Assembly (NCBI GenBank): GCA_905221605.1
Contig: CAJNDS010002618.1
Coordinates: 186,001-250,000, forward strand
Source: Symbiodinium natans
Taxonomy: Eukaryota; Sar; Dinophyceae; Suessiales; Symbiodiniaceae
Direction: 5' to 3'
Length of the DNA stretch: 64,000 nucleotides
Position 1 is the first letter of the stretch, and each line of letters begins with the position of its first letter. A program made the translations under genes and the position numbers. The notes under the pieces were generated by a model. That model made no database searches, had not been told where the DNA came from, and saw only the letters and a list, made by a program, of their open reading frames with translations. Of the stretch, positions 48,679 to 59,716 are shown piece after piece.

Positions 48679-49332
48679 CTTTTGCGGGAGCTGCGCGGCT
48701 TCCACATCGATACGAAATGGCATAGCACCTCTGCGAACATCCCAGCGTCTGCCCCATCGCTGAAGCCACTTTCTTCCTCCACGAGCCTTGCCTGAGCGAC
48801 ACCCCACGATGTCGCCCAGAGACGCACGATACATGGCCAACGCTGCTGCTGTGGTGGGCGCGGAGTGGCACTCAAAGTTTTGCCGTCGAACCCAGCGAAA
48901 CAGCTTGGCCTCTGCCAGGAAGAGACGTGACTGTACATGGAGTTGTTTTTCTGCAGAAGTCTGGGGCTCAAGACATCTGTGAAGGACAGCCTCCGACGCA
49001 TCTCTGTATAACTGCCGCACGAAACCAAGAGTGGGCAAAGGCGAGGAAGATGGTTTGTTGCGAGCACGAAGAATTCGCCCATGCTGCAACGCCACGATGC
49101 CGTTGTTTCCACTAAGAACAAATGTGCAGAGCACCTGCCTTCTTTGGTTGTTCGTCAGGCCATACGGCACACCCTGTCGGCGTTGCCTCCCCCGCGCTTG
49201 CACCATAGCTCGGCTTGTGTCGCGCAGTTGCAGCCTCAAGTCTCTTTGCGCTCGCTTCAGAGAGCACAACTTACAACTTCTAGCTTCGCAACGGCACTCG
49301 GGTTTGTACCCGCTCAAAGCACGGCGCTGCAT
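48679..49332 (-). CDS. DDE (pogo/Tigger-like) transposase, exon 1: DNA-binding part
   Basis: The first ATG in frame is at 49332 (MQRRALSGYKPECRCEARSC); the frame is open to 49365 without another ATG. The segment is very basic, with a Cys cluster (CRCEARSCKLC) and a helical C-terminal part (GGRKWLQRWGRRWDVRRGAMP) resembling the second helix-turn-helix (CENPB-type) of pogo transposases. It ends at QLPQK, where GTTGGTCAGT starts a probable intron, because the frame stops four codons later and the DDE domain resumes 173 bp downstream in phase 0. A spliced-leader-like relic lies ~43 nt upstream. Confidence 0.65.
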
Positions 49333-49374
49333 CGTCGCTTTGCGAGGCTGCAGGCTGCAAGTCACTAACTAAAA

Positions 49375-49387
49375 TTGAGCCAAAATG
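49375..49387 (-). other. 13-nt spliced-leader-like relic upstream of transposase copy 2
   Basis: It is the same CATTTTGGCTCAA on the minus strand as at 47306-47318, 43 nt before the ATG at 49332. The presence in both units shows that it predates the tandem duplication. Confidence 0.5.
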
Positions 49388-49623
49388 CAGTCATGCGCCC
49401 AGCGCCAGTTCATGAGACAAATGATGTTGCGGAAGCGTTGCGCGTAAGCGTGGAAAGTAGTTGGAGCCTGCGCACACGTAAGCATTCCCAGCACAATCGC
49501 AGTCTCAAGTCCAGCTCCAGTTTCGAGGCTTGGGTCTTGACAAAAGACACGACAAATATTCTTCAGCAGCAAGAATTTGCAGCACACGCTGTACACCACT
49601 GGCGGGTCTTCCCGAATCGCGGC

Positions 49624-49997
49624 GTACAGCAGAGGGAACCTGCAAGAACACCACGCGCATGTCCGCTTTGCGGGCACACAAACGGGGGTGAGATGTCCGG
49701 GGCTCGCGCTCCCCCACGCATGGGGTATGCCGCTCCCGCTCGACATCCCACCCCTCACTCCCACCCACCCCCCCACAGCAACAACTGAACAGCGCAAGCA
49801 ACGCAGCTTTTGTTTTTTTTGGACTGACGCCTCTTTACTACATCAGTAGCACAGTAGGCCGGTCTTGTTGGGCTCGACGTAAAGGGTGAAACAAAGTCAG
49901 CGCACACAATCCACCAGACACAACAAGCAACCACCAAGCAAACAAACACCAAAGAAACAAAGCGAGCAATCGCGCTGAACTACTAGATACCCCACGG
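49624..49997. other. Region without recognisable gene
   Basis: It follows the edge of the transposase duplication. It has a C-rich cacccctcactcccacccacccccccac patch near 49750 and a T8 run near 49814. No coding signal is seen. Confidence 0.4.
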
Positions 49998-49998
49998 A

Positions 49999-50217
49999 CT
50001 CAGTACTCGAGGTCGTCAATGAAGTCCCGGTTCACAAGGAAGCACAGAGCTTGTGGGGGAATCGCAAATTGCGACATTGCCAGATTCTCAAAACCACCAT
50101 CATGTAGCCACTGGTGCGACAGCGGTTATTCAAACCGAGGTCATCAGAAGAGGTTCGGATCACGTACTCGTTGTCAAGGACAGACAACCGACACTCAATG
50201 GCGAAAGGATGTTGCAA
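49999..50217 (-). pseudogene. C-terminal fragment of an unidentified protein
   Basis: On the minus strand one frame reads HPFAIECRLSVLDNEYVIRT...SGYMMVV to about 50100. A second frame then continues ENLAMSQFAIPPQALCFLVN and RDFIDDLEY to a TGA near 50001. The ending DDLEY-stop resembles DDFEY-stop at 50845, so this may be the tail of a second, mostly deleted copy of the helicase-type gene or of a related protein. One frameshift separates the two halves. Confidence 0.4.
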
Positions 50218-50256
50218 GTCAGACTCCCTAGGGGGGATGAAAGATGTGCATATGCC

Positions 50257-50342
50257 CCATGGTGGTCAGCCAGTGGGGACTTAACAGCAAGAACAATCAA
50301 GGCAAGACCGGCCCAGGGCACTCCATGGTGGTCAGCCAGTGG
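50257..50342. repeat. 20-bp direct repeat pair
   Basis: The 20-mer ccatggtggtcagccagtgg occurs at 50257-50276 and 50323-50342, 66 bp apart. It has no coding context. Confidence 0.8.
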
Positions 50343-50599
50343 AGTAGCTCCGAGTTTTGGGTGCTCCATTCACCTTGGCGTACAAGTGCCCACCCCGAGA
50401 GTCCACAGCGAGTTACCAAACCCTTAACGACACAGGGTTTATAATGACAACGAGGAACCTCCCAGTCCAGGCATCTCACACAAGGCCACGCAACCTTGGC
50501 GCTGGCCTGCGCATCGGCACGCATCAGGTCCCTCCAAACCCAAACCAGCGAGGTACGTCGGTAAGGAGATGGGAGGGCTCACATCACGTTGGTGCCGAA

Positions 50600-50835
50600 G
50601 TGCAAGGATCTCCATGGTATTGCTACTTTGATCCAATCAGAGCCTTCAGGTAACATCCACGCGGGCGGGGAGCCCACTTGCCCTGCCTCAGGCCAAGCTC
50701 AGACGAGGGTGACCCTCAAGAGCCTCAAGAGGGCCAGGTTGTTCTACAAGTGGGGAATGGCTCCCTGCCAAGTCAGCGGGTGCATAATCTCCACGTAGAA
50801 GTGTCCACAGCCAGCGCGCCGAACTGCTAGGTCAC
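50600..50835 (-). pseudogene. Diverged fragment of the alpha/beta-hydrolase-like gene
   Basis: This stretch matches 58370-58590 with many substitutions. Both contain, on the minus strand, a segment encoding GCGHFYVE(I/N)MHPL(T/P)WQGAI, and on the plus strand similar catccacgcgggcggggagcc / catccatgcaggcggtgagcc blocks. Here the frame is disrupted, and the open frame of the helicase ORF runs into it accidentally. In both places the hydrolase-type sequence lies on the same strand, so an ancient tandem duplication of the gene cluster is likely. Confidence 0.6.
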
Positions 50836-50844
50836 CCTGTGCAC

Positions 50845-53800
50845 TCAGTACTCGAAATCGTCGAAGAGGCCGGTTGGAGGTGAAAGAGGGACTCCCCCAT
50901 CCTTCTTGCTGAAGTGCGCGGTAAAAAACCTCCCGCTTATCTCCCCAGGTGGCCTTCAAAGCCCACGCTTGATGCAGGGGTGGTGTTTCAAAGAGGTCCA
51001 GCCCAACTTTGCGTTCCGCAGGCAGCACGATGCTGGCTACTGTCCGCTCTCGGAAGGCTTGCTTGTGTAATGCCGTTGCAATGCCAGGGCCATCCATGCT
51101 CCACAAGCTGGCTTGTGTGCGCACATATTCAGCGCAATCAATTAGGCCCCCGGTTGCGCAGGCCGCCATTTGGAAGCATGCACCTATACCATCAGAGTAG
51201 TGCGGTGCCACGAAAACCAAAGCCCCAAGCCCTCTCGTGAAGGAGGAGGTGGCTCGGGCAAACCCTGCCTCGCTACTAAACAGGAATCCAGAAGCCCGAC
51301 ATGTCACAAAGACACATATCCCAAATGTGGGGCCAGTGGAGCAGGCCGTGGTGATAGCGCCGAAGAAGCGTTTAAGGGACCCTATGCGATTCATGAGGAA
51401 GGTCCGAAACGTCACAAGGCTCCAAGTGTTGGGCGCGCCAGTCAGCGGGAAGTCTTCCGCGGTTTGGCAGGCTTCAAGTAGGCTCATATCGTCATCGCCC
51501 AGTGGGTCTGCGGGGAGACTCAACTGCAGCATAAACTTCATTTGGGTAACAATCCTGGCATACTGAGAGACCATCCCGATAGGGGAGTCAGGATAGACCT
51601 GGTGCCCAAAAGTGAGCACAATGTCCGCCAGGACCATGCTGAGGTCGTAGCTTCTGCCTATTTTGGTTTGGGTCTCATCCTGATCTTGCACCCGTACCCA
51701 TCGACACGTTTCCATCCACCTGCCTGCAAGGCTACGCAGTGGCCGCCCGAGCAGGTGCTGCATCGTGGGACCTGGTGGCATACGTAGCCGAGGGACCCTG
51801 CCTATCAGCTCGAAGCGGCACGCCTCCGAGTACCGACATGCGTATAGAATGGCAGCAATCTCAGGAGGGAGGCGCATGGATGAACAGAGCGAGAGGTTGA
51901 CAGCCGGTCCGACAATGGCCTTCAGCCCGGCGGCCTGCATGACTGTCTCGGCTTGCTTCGGTTTAACGATGCTTAGACAGAGAATCGATTCCAGCATCGA
52001 GACCGCTGAGAACAACACCTCAGACGCTCCAGAGGAACGGTGGGGCTTGCCCCAAGAGGGCATCTCGCCTTGTCCCTTTTGCCACGGGCCGGAACTTTGG
52101 GCCGTTTGCCACAAAAGGGCCGCAGGCAAGGTGGCTGGCGTGTGGAGGTCGGCAGGGACCGCATTGAGACCACAAATCTTTTGCTCCAACAACTCCGTGA
52201 CGAAGTGGTAATTGGGTCGCGATCCTCCAGCGGGCTGTCTGTGGTCGCCAATCATGACATCAAGTGCATGCTTGATGTGCGCCAGAATGGTGTTGGAACC
52301 AGGCGTGCCCAATTGCTGGGCTTCATCTCGGAGGAGCAACTCAACATCCTTTAGACGGTTAATGAGCTGCGAGTAGGGAAAGCTAAGCCTTGCCACAATC
52401 GTACCATGTGTCGTGGCTACAAGTAGCCCCCGGTACAAATCGTGCACATCAAAAGGGAGCTTATGTGTGTCCTTCTCCTTGTTACCCGGTATGCGAACGA
52501 TGCGGCTGCGAACAAATTCATTGCTAGCAGTCGTGAGCCTATCAACCGCTTCGACATAGGCCCGAACCGATTCATTGCCATGAGCGGTGTACAGGGTGAG
52601 CCGGCTCGTCAGGCACGCAAGGAGTACTCCTAGAAACGCGCAGGATCGTGTCTTCCCGCTGCCGGGCGCACCCGTTATGAATACAGAAGTACGATTAGCG
52701 GCCAGGCCGTACGAGCACGCTCCCAGCAGCGCTGCCAGGTGTCCGTCCGCCCCCCAAAAGGTATCACAGAGGCACGTAAGGAAGGCGGGACCAACCGCGA
52801 GCGCAAAGATGCTGGCTCGAGTCCTCGGATCGTGCTCGTTGCTCAACGAGTCATGGGACAGGCGTAGACACTCCGCATGCCACAGCGCAGGAGTCCGGGC
52901 GTCCTCTTGGCCGGGCAGCGGAGAGTCAGGCAGCGTAGCTAACACGCCACTCAGCAGCGTCGGCGTCCATTCTTTGCGATAGGATTGTTCCTCCGCAAGC
53001 CAAAGGTTGAGGAAGCTTTGCAAGGGGTTGGAAGCCCCCGGACCCGCAGTAAGCGATGCCTGCGCAGCTTGCGTTTCGTGCTTGCCTCTGAAGACTTGGC
53101 AGACCTCCGGGTGAATGAGCTGTGCCCATGTGTCGTGCCAGTTCCCTCTCACCACTAGCCCGATAAGGAGGACAAGCACTAAATCTGTGAGAAAGCCCGG
53201 CAACCACTGTGGCTGCCGGATGGCATCAAGAGGCGAGTCTTCTAGCGGAACGCCCAATGCAACATGCTGCCTTTCCCTAGGCATGTGTAACAGAGCATCC
53301 CAAAGCGGGGTAGAGGCTCCTCCGGGCAGAACCTCAAGCTGGCTGACTCTCGGCAGTGAGGGTCGTTGCGCGAATTGGTTGTGCTGTTCATCAGTCAAGA
53401 GCAGGGCAATGGTTATATTGACTGGCTGCATGGCCTTACTTTCTCCAGGGCCGGTGAAAAGCTTCTTCGGGGCAAGGAGCTCTATAAACATGCCTGGGTA
53501 GGCCACATCCCCCTTGTCTTCTCTCAAGGTAACCAGCAAAGCAGTGCCCTTGGCCGGCACTTTACCAGCGACAGCAAACCACTTTGTAGCCCAGTCAGGG
53601 ACATCCGCCAACTCCGGTGTAAGGAGCATGACCGATGCCCTTGGGTAAACTCGATGGAGAAGGCAGATTGGCCATGTATGCGTGCCGGGCTTTATCGCCA
53701 CAGGGGTGGCGGCCCGCTTGACCGCAGCTTGCTCTGGGTAGTGATACTGTTCCGAGGGCTCCTCCTCGATTTCTGCTTCCGAGGCCATGGCTAAAAACTG

Positions 53801-55672
53801 ATAACCCAGCATGTCAACCAGGCGCTCTAACGACAGGTGGGGGAGCCACATACCCAAAACTAGTTTCATCGTGGGACCAAGTTCATGATACGGGGGCGGC
53901 AAATCAGCCAGATGCGGCTTGGCATCCGTCAGGAGGACTTGGGTACAGTCAGCACGGAGACTTGCAATGCTCCGGTTCTCAGCGGAAGGTATCCGGAGAA
54001 AAGCCTCCATATCGGGGCGTCTGATTTGCCGTCCCAGCACGGAGTTGATGAAAGTTTTAGACTTATCCGAAAGCTGGACAGAGCCACACGCAACCCCCAT
54101 CAAACCTGCTCGCACTGTGCGATCCATCCGGGGGTCGGCCAAGCCGCAAATCTTTTTAGTCAATTCCTTATGCACATAATCCCCCGGCGTGAGCTGGAAT
54201 AGCTCTTCACTGTGGACAAAGTGACCATAAGAGTGTCCACCACTGCCAAGTGACTCAGGTCCAGTGAAGTAGTAGAGACGCGCTCCCGCGCCAATCGCTT
54301 GCGTCCTTGCTGCCTGGCTGGGCCGGAAGATACAAAGCTGGTCGCTCTCATGATGGACAAGACTAACAGCGTGCCGCAATTCCGAACCCAGGATATATTG
54401 CAGCATGGCCCGTGGCATGGCAACGCCGCCCAAACGTGCCTTGATGTGGACAAAATCGCCCTTGCAGTCAGGAAGCTTTTGGCGCTCATGCCAAGCGATA
54501 GCCACAGCAGCGCCCGTATACGACCCAGCAGAGAAACCCGTAACGCACAGTTTGCACTCGCCAGCTCTACCCGCGGCGAGGCCCACATGCAGAGCGGTCA
54601 GCGCAGCAGTATGTGGCATGTGCAAGTGAGCCAGGGCAGGGCACATTGTCAGGGAGGCTTCTACCGAGCTGATTCTAGCACGAACCGCCGCTGGCAGACC
54701 GCATCCTTCGACCTGAGGGTACAGAGCACGTGCCCATAGCTGGGCGGCTTGGGGCAGGAGCAACAATGCATGTGCGGCATTACCGCTGGTCGAAAGCAAC
54801 AACGGGCGTTGTGTGTCCTCATATCGGACCTTTTTGCCCTGGTTGTCCCGGACTGTTTCCATTTCTAAGCCAGTGAGTGCATAGGAATTGGCTGTGTGAA
54901 TGATGCTACCCGACACAGTGGGGGGCGTATTCTCGGCCTTCCCATTCATCCCGCTAATGAAGAGCGACCGACATTTTTCTGAGGGGGTTAGGTGAGGCTT
55001 TGAGGGGGTTAGGTGAGGCTTTGGGCACTGGCAGGCAGGAAAAGCAAAGGCTGCCAGGGCTTGTTGCACACGCATGGCTAGTCCATCATCCCAGTATTGA
55101 CTGAGGCCCAACGGCGTGACCTTTATGTCTGCAGCGAAGAGAGGCCACGGCAAATCCGCCTGGGCCAGCCAAGCATGCGCAGCGGCAGCAAGAAGAGCAA
55201 GCGGCCCAGTTGGGGTATTGGGTCGACTGCGCCATTTCGGGGTGGCCCTGCAGGAAGATAGGGCATCTTTCTTCCAAAACATGAGGACCCCAGGGAAGAG
55301 CTGGAGCCGCACTGGTCCACTGCCCTTTTTCCCAACAGAGGCCCACAGAGGGACGGTGTCCCCGTTGCCCCAGACCGACTCTGGTAGAGTAGGCAGCCGT
55401 ACCACACTCCCCCACTGCGGCAAGATGTTTTTGCCTTTGGCACCATATCCATGCACAAAAGGAGGGGGTATAACCTCGGCGTATCGGTTCGCCATGAATA
55501 AGTCAGGACCAGGTAGGATTGCCAAACGGGAGTGCGGGCCGCCGTAACCCATGAGCAAGAGAAATCCCTGTTCATATGGGCCTTGTCCCCACCTCTGACC
55601 TGCCTGACTGGGGAGGCGCCAAACTGGATGTCTGGCTCTGGCCGGCCAGCAGTAAGGTCGGCCGTTTTCCAC
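50845..55672 (-). CDS. Large protein: alpha/beta-hydrolase-like motif and superfamily-1 helicase domain
   Basis: An open frame from 55672 carries a hydrolase-type nucleophile elbow (CVTGFSAGSYTG, Ser near residue 380) and then a superfamily-1 helicase of the DNA2/NAM7 type. The helicase has Walker A FITGAPGSGKTRS near residue 1000, motif II LLLRDEAQQLG near 1114, motif III MIGDHRQ near 1140, a motif IV-like SSMRLPPEIAAIL, and a motif VI-like segment FARATSSFTRGLGALVFVAP. The formal ORF runs to 50744, but its last ~35 codons enter a hydrolase pseudogene. In another frame the sequence ends GLFDDFEY at a TGA at 50845-50847, the more natural C terminus. The protein continues upstream in another frame (55560-57000). 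DEAQ in place of DEAD/DExxQ is normal in this family. Confidence 0.7.
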
Positions 55673-57000
55673 GCAACCTCATGTATGTATCTTCCTAAAA
55701 GTGCCCACGCAAACACAAAGTCAGAGTGCTTGTGAGCAGTGGTTCCGGCAAGAGGGGTGTTGCGTAGACATTGCCGATAATGGATCTGGTCCAACGGCAC
55801 CTGCTCATGCATACCAGGCAATGGAGTGGGCACTTCACTGGGCATGATGACTAGCTGCAGGGCTCGGCTCAACGCAGTACCAATTGAGGTCACCGCACTA
55901 GCGACGTTGCCAGGGATGCAGAAGCGAGGGGGCCGGGGATGTTTGCCGTCCGGAGCATTCGGGTAGAAGAGGACCAATCCCCCATTTGCTTCAAGCTGGT
56001 CCTCGGACGCACAAACCATGCCAATTGAGTTTGGCGATCGGGCCCCACACGGTATGGACCCGTCCGGCGAGCAACTCCACGGCGAGGCTGGAAGCGAGCC
56101 ACAGGGCTGTGTCTCGTCCGTCTCGACTTCCATGCTGCCCAGTGACTCCGTCGAGAGGGTATTGGGCAGTAGATCGAGGACTGCAAACCTTCGCAGCTCT
56201 TCTGCTTCCCACCTGGCAGTGAACAAGGTGTCATGGTCAAGCAACATCAAGACCACCCCTGGCGCAAGGACTCTGAGGACTGCCAGAATTTCAGGCCCCG
56301 CCCACGTAAAGTGCACCGAAGCTAGCCCCGCTTCCTTGGTGTTAACCAAGATGGGAAACCACCTCTCCTTAAACGGGCCTTCCCACTGCATGCGTGCTAC
56401 CAAATGCCGGACAAAGTAGGGGAAGTGCGGAATAGACAAGAAGCAGCGACTATCCGTGACCAAGAGCAGGACATGGGCTCCTGCGGACTCAGCAGCCCGG
56501 AGCTGTGGAAGTAGGCAGCCGAGTAATGCATTGTAGTCAATCTCTGGGTGGAGACCTTGCTCAGGCGGTTCGCCGGAAATGGCTCCCGAGGCCAGTTTCA
56601 ATGGCAGTACGCCGCTAGGGGTGGGCTCAGGGAAATTCTGATTACTTTCTAGTGCCTGCGCGAGATCCTCAGGCTCCTGAGGCCCCGGCGCATGGTCAGC
56701 ACTGAGAGTGCGAAGCTGGCATATAGCCTGCATTGCGGTCGCCGCAAGGACCTGTGGACCTGGGTGGCTAGGGACCTGCCAAGGTGGCAGGTCGGCTGCA
56801 ACTGGTGTGGGAGGTGGCCTCCCATGTGGAATTCGCGGCTCGATCCTACTGACCTCACCCACTCGGTATTCTCCAACACGTGGAGGAATCGGCGGTATGG
56901 GAGGGCGAGGACTATTATCCGGCCCAGCAGACCCTAGGTGGATTAGGTGATGGAGTTTGCCAGGGCCCGGGAGACAGGGCTGTCTCCCTACCCGCTCCTT
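55560..57000 (-). CDS. Middle part of the large helicase-type protein (glycosyltransferase-like segment)
   Basis: This open frame overlaps the helicase ORF at 55123-55672, but its protein-like sequence ends near 55560 and resumes in the helicase frame (...AHMNRDF / LLLMGYGGPHSRLA). A Pro-rich N-terminal stretch precedes a region with VLLLVTDSRCFLSIPHFPYF and VVLMLLDHDTLFTARWEAEE. The hydrophobic strand plus LLDHDT resembles the DxD site of glycosyltransferases, but I cannot name a family. The frame opens at 57015 with GTG, so it has no start of its own. It probably continues from the ATG-started frame at 57394. Confidence 0.5.
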
Positions 57001-57394
57001 GTTCGGTGACAACACTCGCCCAAGGGGGAAGGTCTATCGCGTCACCAGGCAAAGCACTGTGCGTGGACACCGCTCGCCCCATGAGGGCACTGCTATGCTG
57101 CATGATGCCGATGCCTGGCCTCCATGCATGCAGGAGAAAACAGCGAACCGTGGGTTGCCGGGCGAAGCAGACGGCGTTGCTGTTTCTCAATATTTCCGGC
57201 GGAAAGTATCGGCACCAACCGGCAGCATCGAGTTCGTGAGGCAGGATGACGCCGGCTTGCATCTGCCTGGTCATTGCGATATCACTGGTCCCTAAAGTGG
57301 CAAGTGCAGTGAGTTGCCCTCTCCTGGCAACGTGGACTTGGAGCACTTGCGCTCCAACCCGGATCGCGTACGGTTGACAGGCATACGACTCCAT
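56930..57394 (-). CDS. N-terminal part of the large helicase-type protein
   Basis: From an ATG at 57394 (MESYACQPYAIRVGAQVLQV) the minus strand encodes ~130 residues of ordinary protein sequence (LPHELDAAGWCRYFPPEIL) before composition becomes shadow-like near 56990. The next frame (57000 downward) takes over there. I infer one gene, 57394 to 50845, with frame changes near 57000, 55560 and 50880. These are either indels in a decaying gene, assembly errors or small introns. Confidence 0.5.
56969..56988. repeat. Perfect 9-bp inverted repeat
   Basis: Arms gggagacag and ctgtctccc flank a gg spacer. It lies where the frame of the large protein changes, so it may be involved in the disruption. Confidence 0.8.
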
Positions 57395-57918
57395 GGCATC
57401 ACTCACCGAACATGGCAGGCCAAACTCATGTGACTACCCCACAGACAGCGAAGAACCACGAGGCAACCTCCAGACACCAAGATCCCTGGAAAGCCCTTAC
57501 AAAAACTAGGGAGGGACTCCAGGAAAGGGAGGACCAAACAAAAAGCACAGCACACAGGAGAGAAGAAGCAGAAAGGCGAGAAAAAACCAGTCAGGAGCGC
57601 TACAACCCTCTACACAATGGGTTCCTCGCTCAGTCAGCCAGCCACCCTTAGCTTGAGCCAGGGCACATCCAACGCGCAACCTGAAAAGGGATGCAGCGTG
57701 TCATCGCAGGTGGCTGTTACTTGTGGCTGCAATGTGCTGCATGTACAAAGCAATGACCTGGAGACGATGGCATCCTTTACTTTGTCCGTGCACAGTAGTA
57801 GCACCAGAATGCAGGCGTACCTCGGTTGCTGGTCTGTTTGTAGCGGCAACACAAGGGCCGGCGCGCATCAATCGATTAAAATGGAAAAAGGAAGGCACTC
57901 TCTACCCTGCCCCGACGA
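57395..57918. other. Intergenic region
   Basis: It lies between the large protein and the hydrolase-like gene. The minus-strand 5' flank of the large gene is purine/pyrimidine-biased (aaaccagtcaggagc...). No ORF with recognisable content. Confidence 0.4.
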
Positions 57919-58770
57919 CTACTCCGGGAGCTCGATATGGTCCGCCAGCAGCCAATCAGGATCGCTCAGCAATGCAGGCCACACCACATGCTCCGGGTCC
58001 TTGCCGATAACCACCTGGCGGATTGTGAGGCCGGGGGCCCAGGGGTACTGCGTGCGTCCGTAGCCCTTGAAGGCGGTAAAGTGTGAGTCTTCGGAAAGGG
58101 CTTCTGTGACAGGAGGCACGCGATGATTGCCCCGCACCGAGTAGCACATCCGAAGGTGGTGCTGAAAGGTCTCTACGTCCTTTCGTCCGCCATAGACTAA
58201 AATTCGTGTCTCCCCGCCCGTTGGGGCTGGCAGCAAAGAAGGCAGCCTAATGGGGCCCATGCAAACACAAGCCCGGAAGGTCGCATGGGCCTCGGAAATT
58301 GCAATCTGGTAGGTGATGGTTCCTCCAGAGCCAAGGCCCATGAGATATGGGCTCGCATCACGTTGGACGGCCAGTAGGAGCGGTAGAATTTCCATTGTAT
58401 ACACTGCCTTGGTCCAGGCAGCACCGTCAGGCAGCATCCATGCAGGCGGTGAGCCTGCTTGCCCCGCCACAGGCCATGCGCAGGCAATGACGGCCTTTTT
58501 GAAAGCCAGGTTGCTCCACAGATACTCGATGGCCCCTTGCCAAGGCAGTGGGTGCATATTCTCCACATAGAAATGTCCACAACCAGGGAGGAGAAGCACT
58601 ATCGAGTTGGCTTCCCCTGCATCCGCACTCGGCCGGGATACAACAAAGGGGAGGGTTGAACTGCCATGGCTCGCCGTAATCCAGGTGTTTTCACGCCCAG
58701 CTACGAGCGGAGGGGCGACCAATGGAGGAGGCTGCAGGTTCTCCAGGCCAAGGGGCTCTTGCAATGCCAT
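57919..58770 (-). CDS. Alpha/beta-hydrolase-like protein
   Basis: The start is the ATG at 58770 (MALQEPLGLENLQPP), giving about 283 residues; the frame is open further upstream without an ATG-supported extension I trust. The fold is suggested by a strand plus oxyanion-type turn (SIVLLLPGCGHFYVENMHP), a nucleophile-elbow-like YLMGLGSGGTITYQ, a later strand ETRILVYGGRKD and a late His in DSHFTAFKGYG. The elbow is not a clean GxSxG, so catalysis is uncertain. Its middle part has a diverged partial copy at 50600-50835. A GxSxG motif also occurs inside the neighbouring large protein, hinting at related domains in one cluster. Confidence 0.55.
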   Translation of the reverse strand: MALQEPLGLENLQPPPLVAPPLVAGRENTWITASHGSSTLPFVVSRPSADAGEANSIVLLLPGCGHFYVENMHPLPWQGAIEYLWSNLAFKKAVIACAWPVAGQAGSPPAWMLPDGAAWTKAVYTMEILPLLLAVQRDASPYLMGLGSGGTITYQIAISEAHATFRACVCMGPIRLPSLLPAPTGGETRILVYGGRKDVETFQHHLRMCYSVRGNHRVPPVTEALSEDSHFTAFKGYGRTQYPWAPGLTIRQVVIGKDPEHVVWPALLSDPDWLLADHIELPE

Positions 58771-59060
58771 GGCGAAGAAGAGGCAGCCTACCCAATTGAT
58801 GGGGCAAGGTAGAGGAAGACTGGGCAGTCTTGCCTGAGAGCCGTGCCGTCCAGCGCAAAGAATGTCACACAACAACAAGCTTGCTCCCAACTTCCCCTGA
58901 CTCAGCTCCCTTCAGTTGGAGACTACATCAGCAGTATAACATGATCAATGGTTACAACTTTCCAAATCGGTCAAGACAACAGCATGACATTACAGGAATG
59001 CCGCATGACCATGGATAACGACCGATGTACTAGGCCGCCGTTTGTTCCGTATTCGCACAA

Positions 59061-59716
59061 GGTCAGCGTTAGATGTCACTATCCGAATGCCGATTGTCCT
59101 CAAGCAGATGCATGGTCTCGTCATCTAAATGCTCGAGAATGTCGGTAGCAATACGTTCATCGAGGAAGCACGCTACCCACTCCAGAATGACGGCATTATC
59201 ATTAGGGACAGCATCGGACATCGCTTGCAAAAGCAAATTGACTCTATCGGCAGTGAAACGCCATGCAAGCAAAAGATGCTGCTCCAAATGTGCTTTTATG
59301 AGGTAAATTGGAAAATCTTCCTGGCGATGCACAATGATTGGCCTGGCCCAGGCTAAAAGGGCATTCTGCTGTGGTCCAGGCGGACGTCTGAACATAGCCA
59401 GTAACGCCCCGTACTCCTGGGCAAGCTCGTTCCTCAAATCCTGCGAAAGATCTCGAAGGTGGTGTGCAAGCCAGGCACGATGACCTCCAACAGAGTGCGC
59501 GAGTTCGGCCGCAGCAACCATGGTGAGGGTCCGTTGATTAGGACGTCCTTGGGCTGCCGAGGCATCGCGGATTCCTTGCAGTACGAGGAGCTTGGTGAGC
59601 GATATCCAGCCAGCACTACAAGTGTGGCCGTGGCCTTCGAGGATGGGCTCGCTGGAAAAGATCTCCGGGTGCTCGTAAGGGTAACATCTTTCCCAGTCAC
59701 TGTCGCCATCTCCATT
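59061..59716. repeat. 656-bp perfect tandem repeat, unit 1
   Basis: It is directly followed by an apparently identical 656-bp unit at 59717-60372. Each unit begins ggtcagcgttagatgtc and ends gccatctccatt. Confidence 0.92.
59069..59521 (-). pseudogene. 3' part of the 230-residue gene, duplicated copy
   Basis: It is identical to codons 81-230 of the gene at 59725-60417. The tandem unit does not include that gene's first 15 codons, so this copy has no proper start; the first in-frame Met is the internal MVAAAELAHS. It is probably a dead 3' fragment made by the tandem duplication. Confidence 0.65.

Larger units (their letters stand above)
47555..49623 (-). repeat. Tandem duplication unit 2 (2069 bp) carrying the intact transposase
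   Basis: It is the direct tandem copy of 45505-47554, very close to identical outside the two deletions. I see no terminal inverted repeats at either unit edge. Confidence 0.9.
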
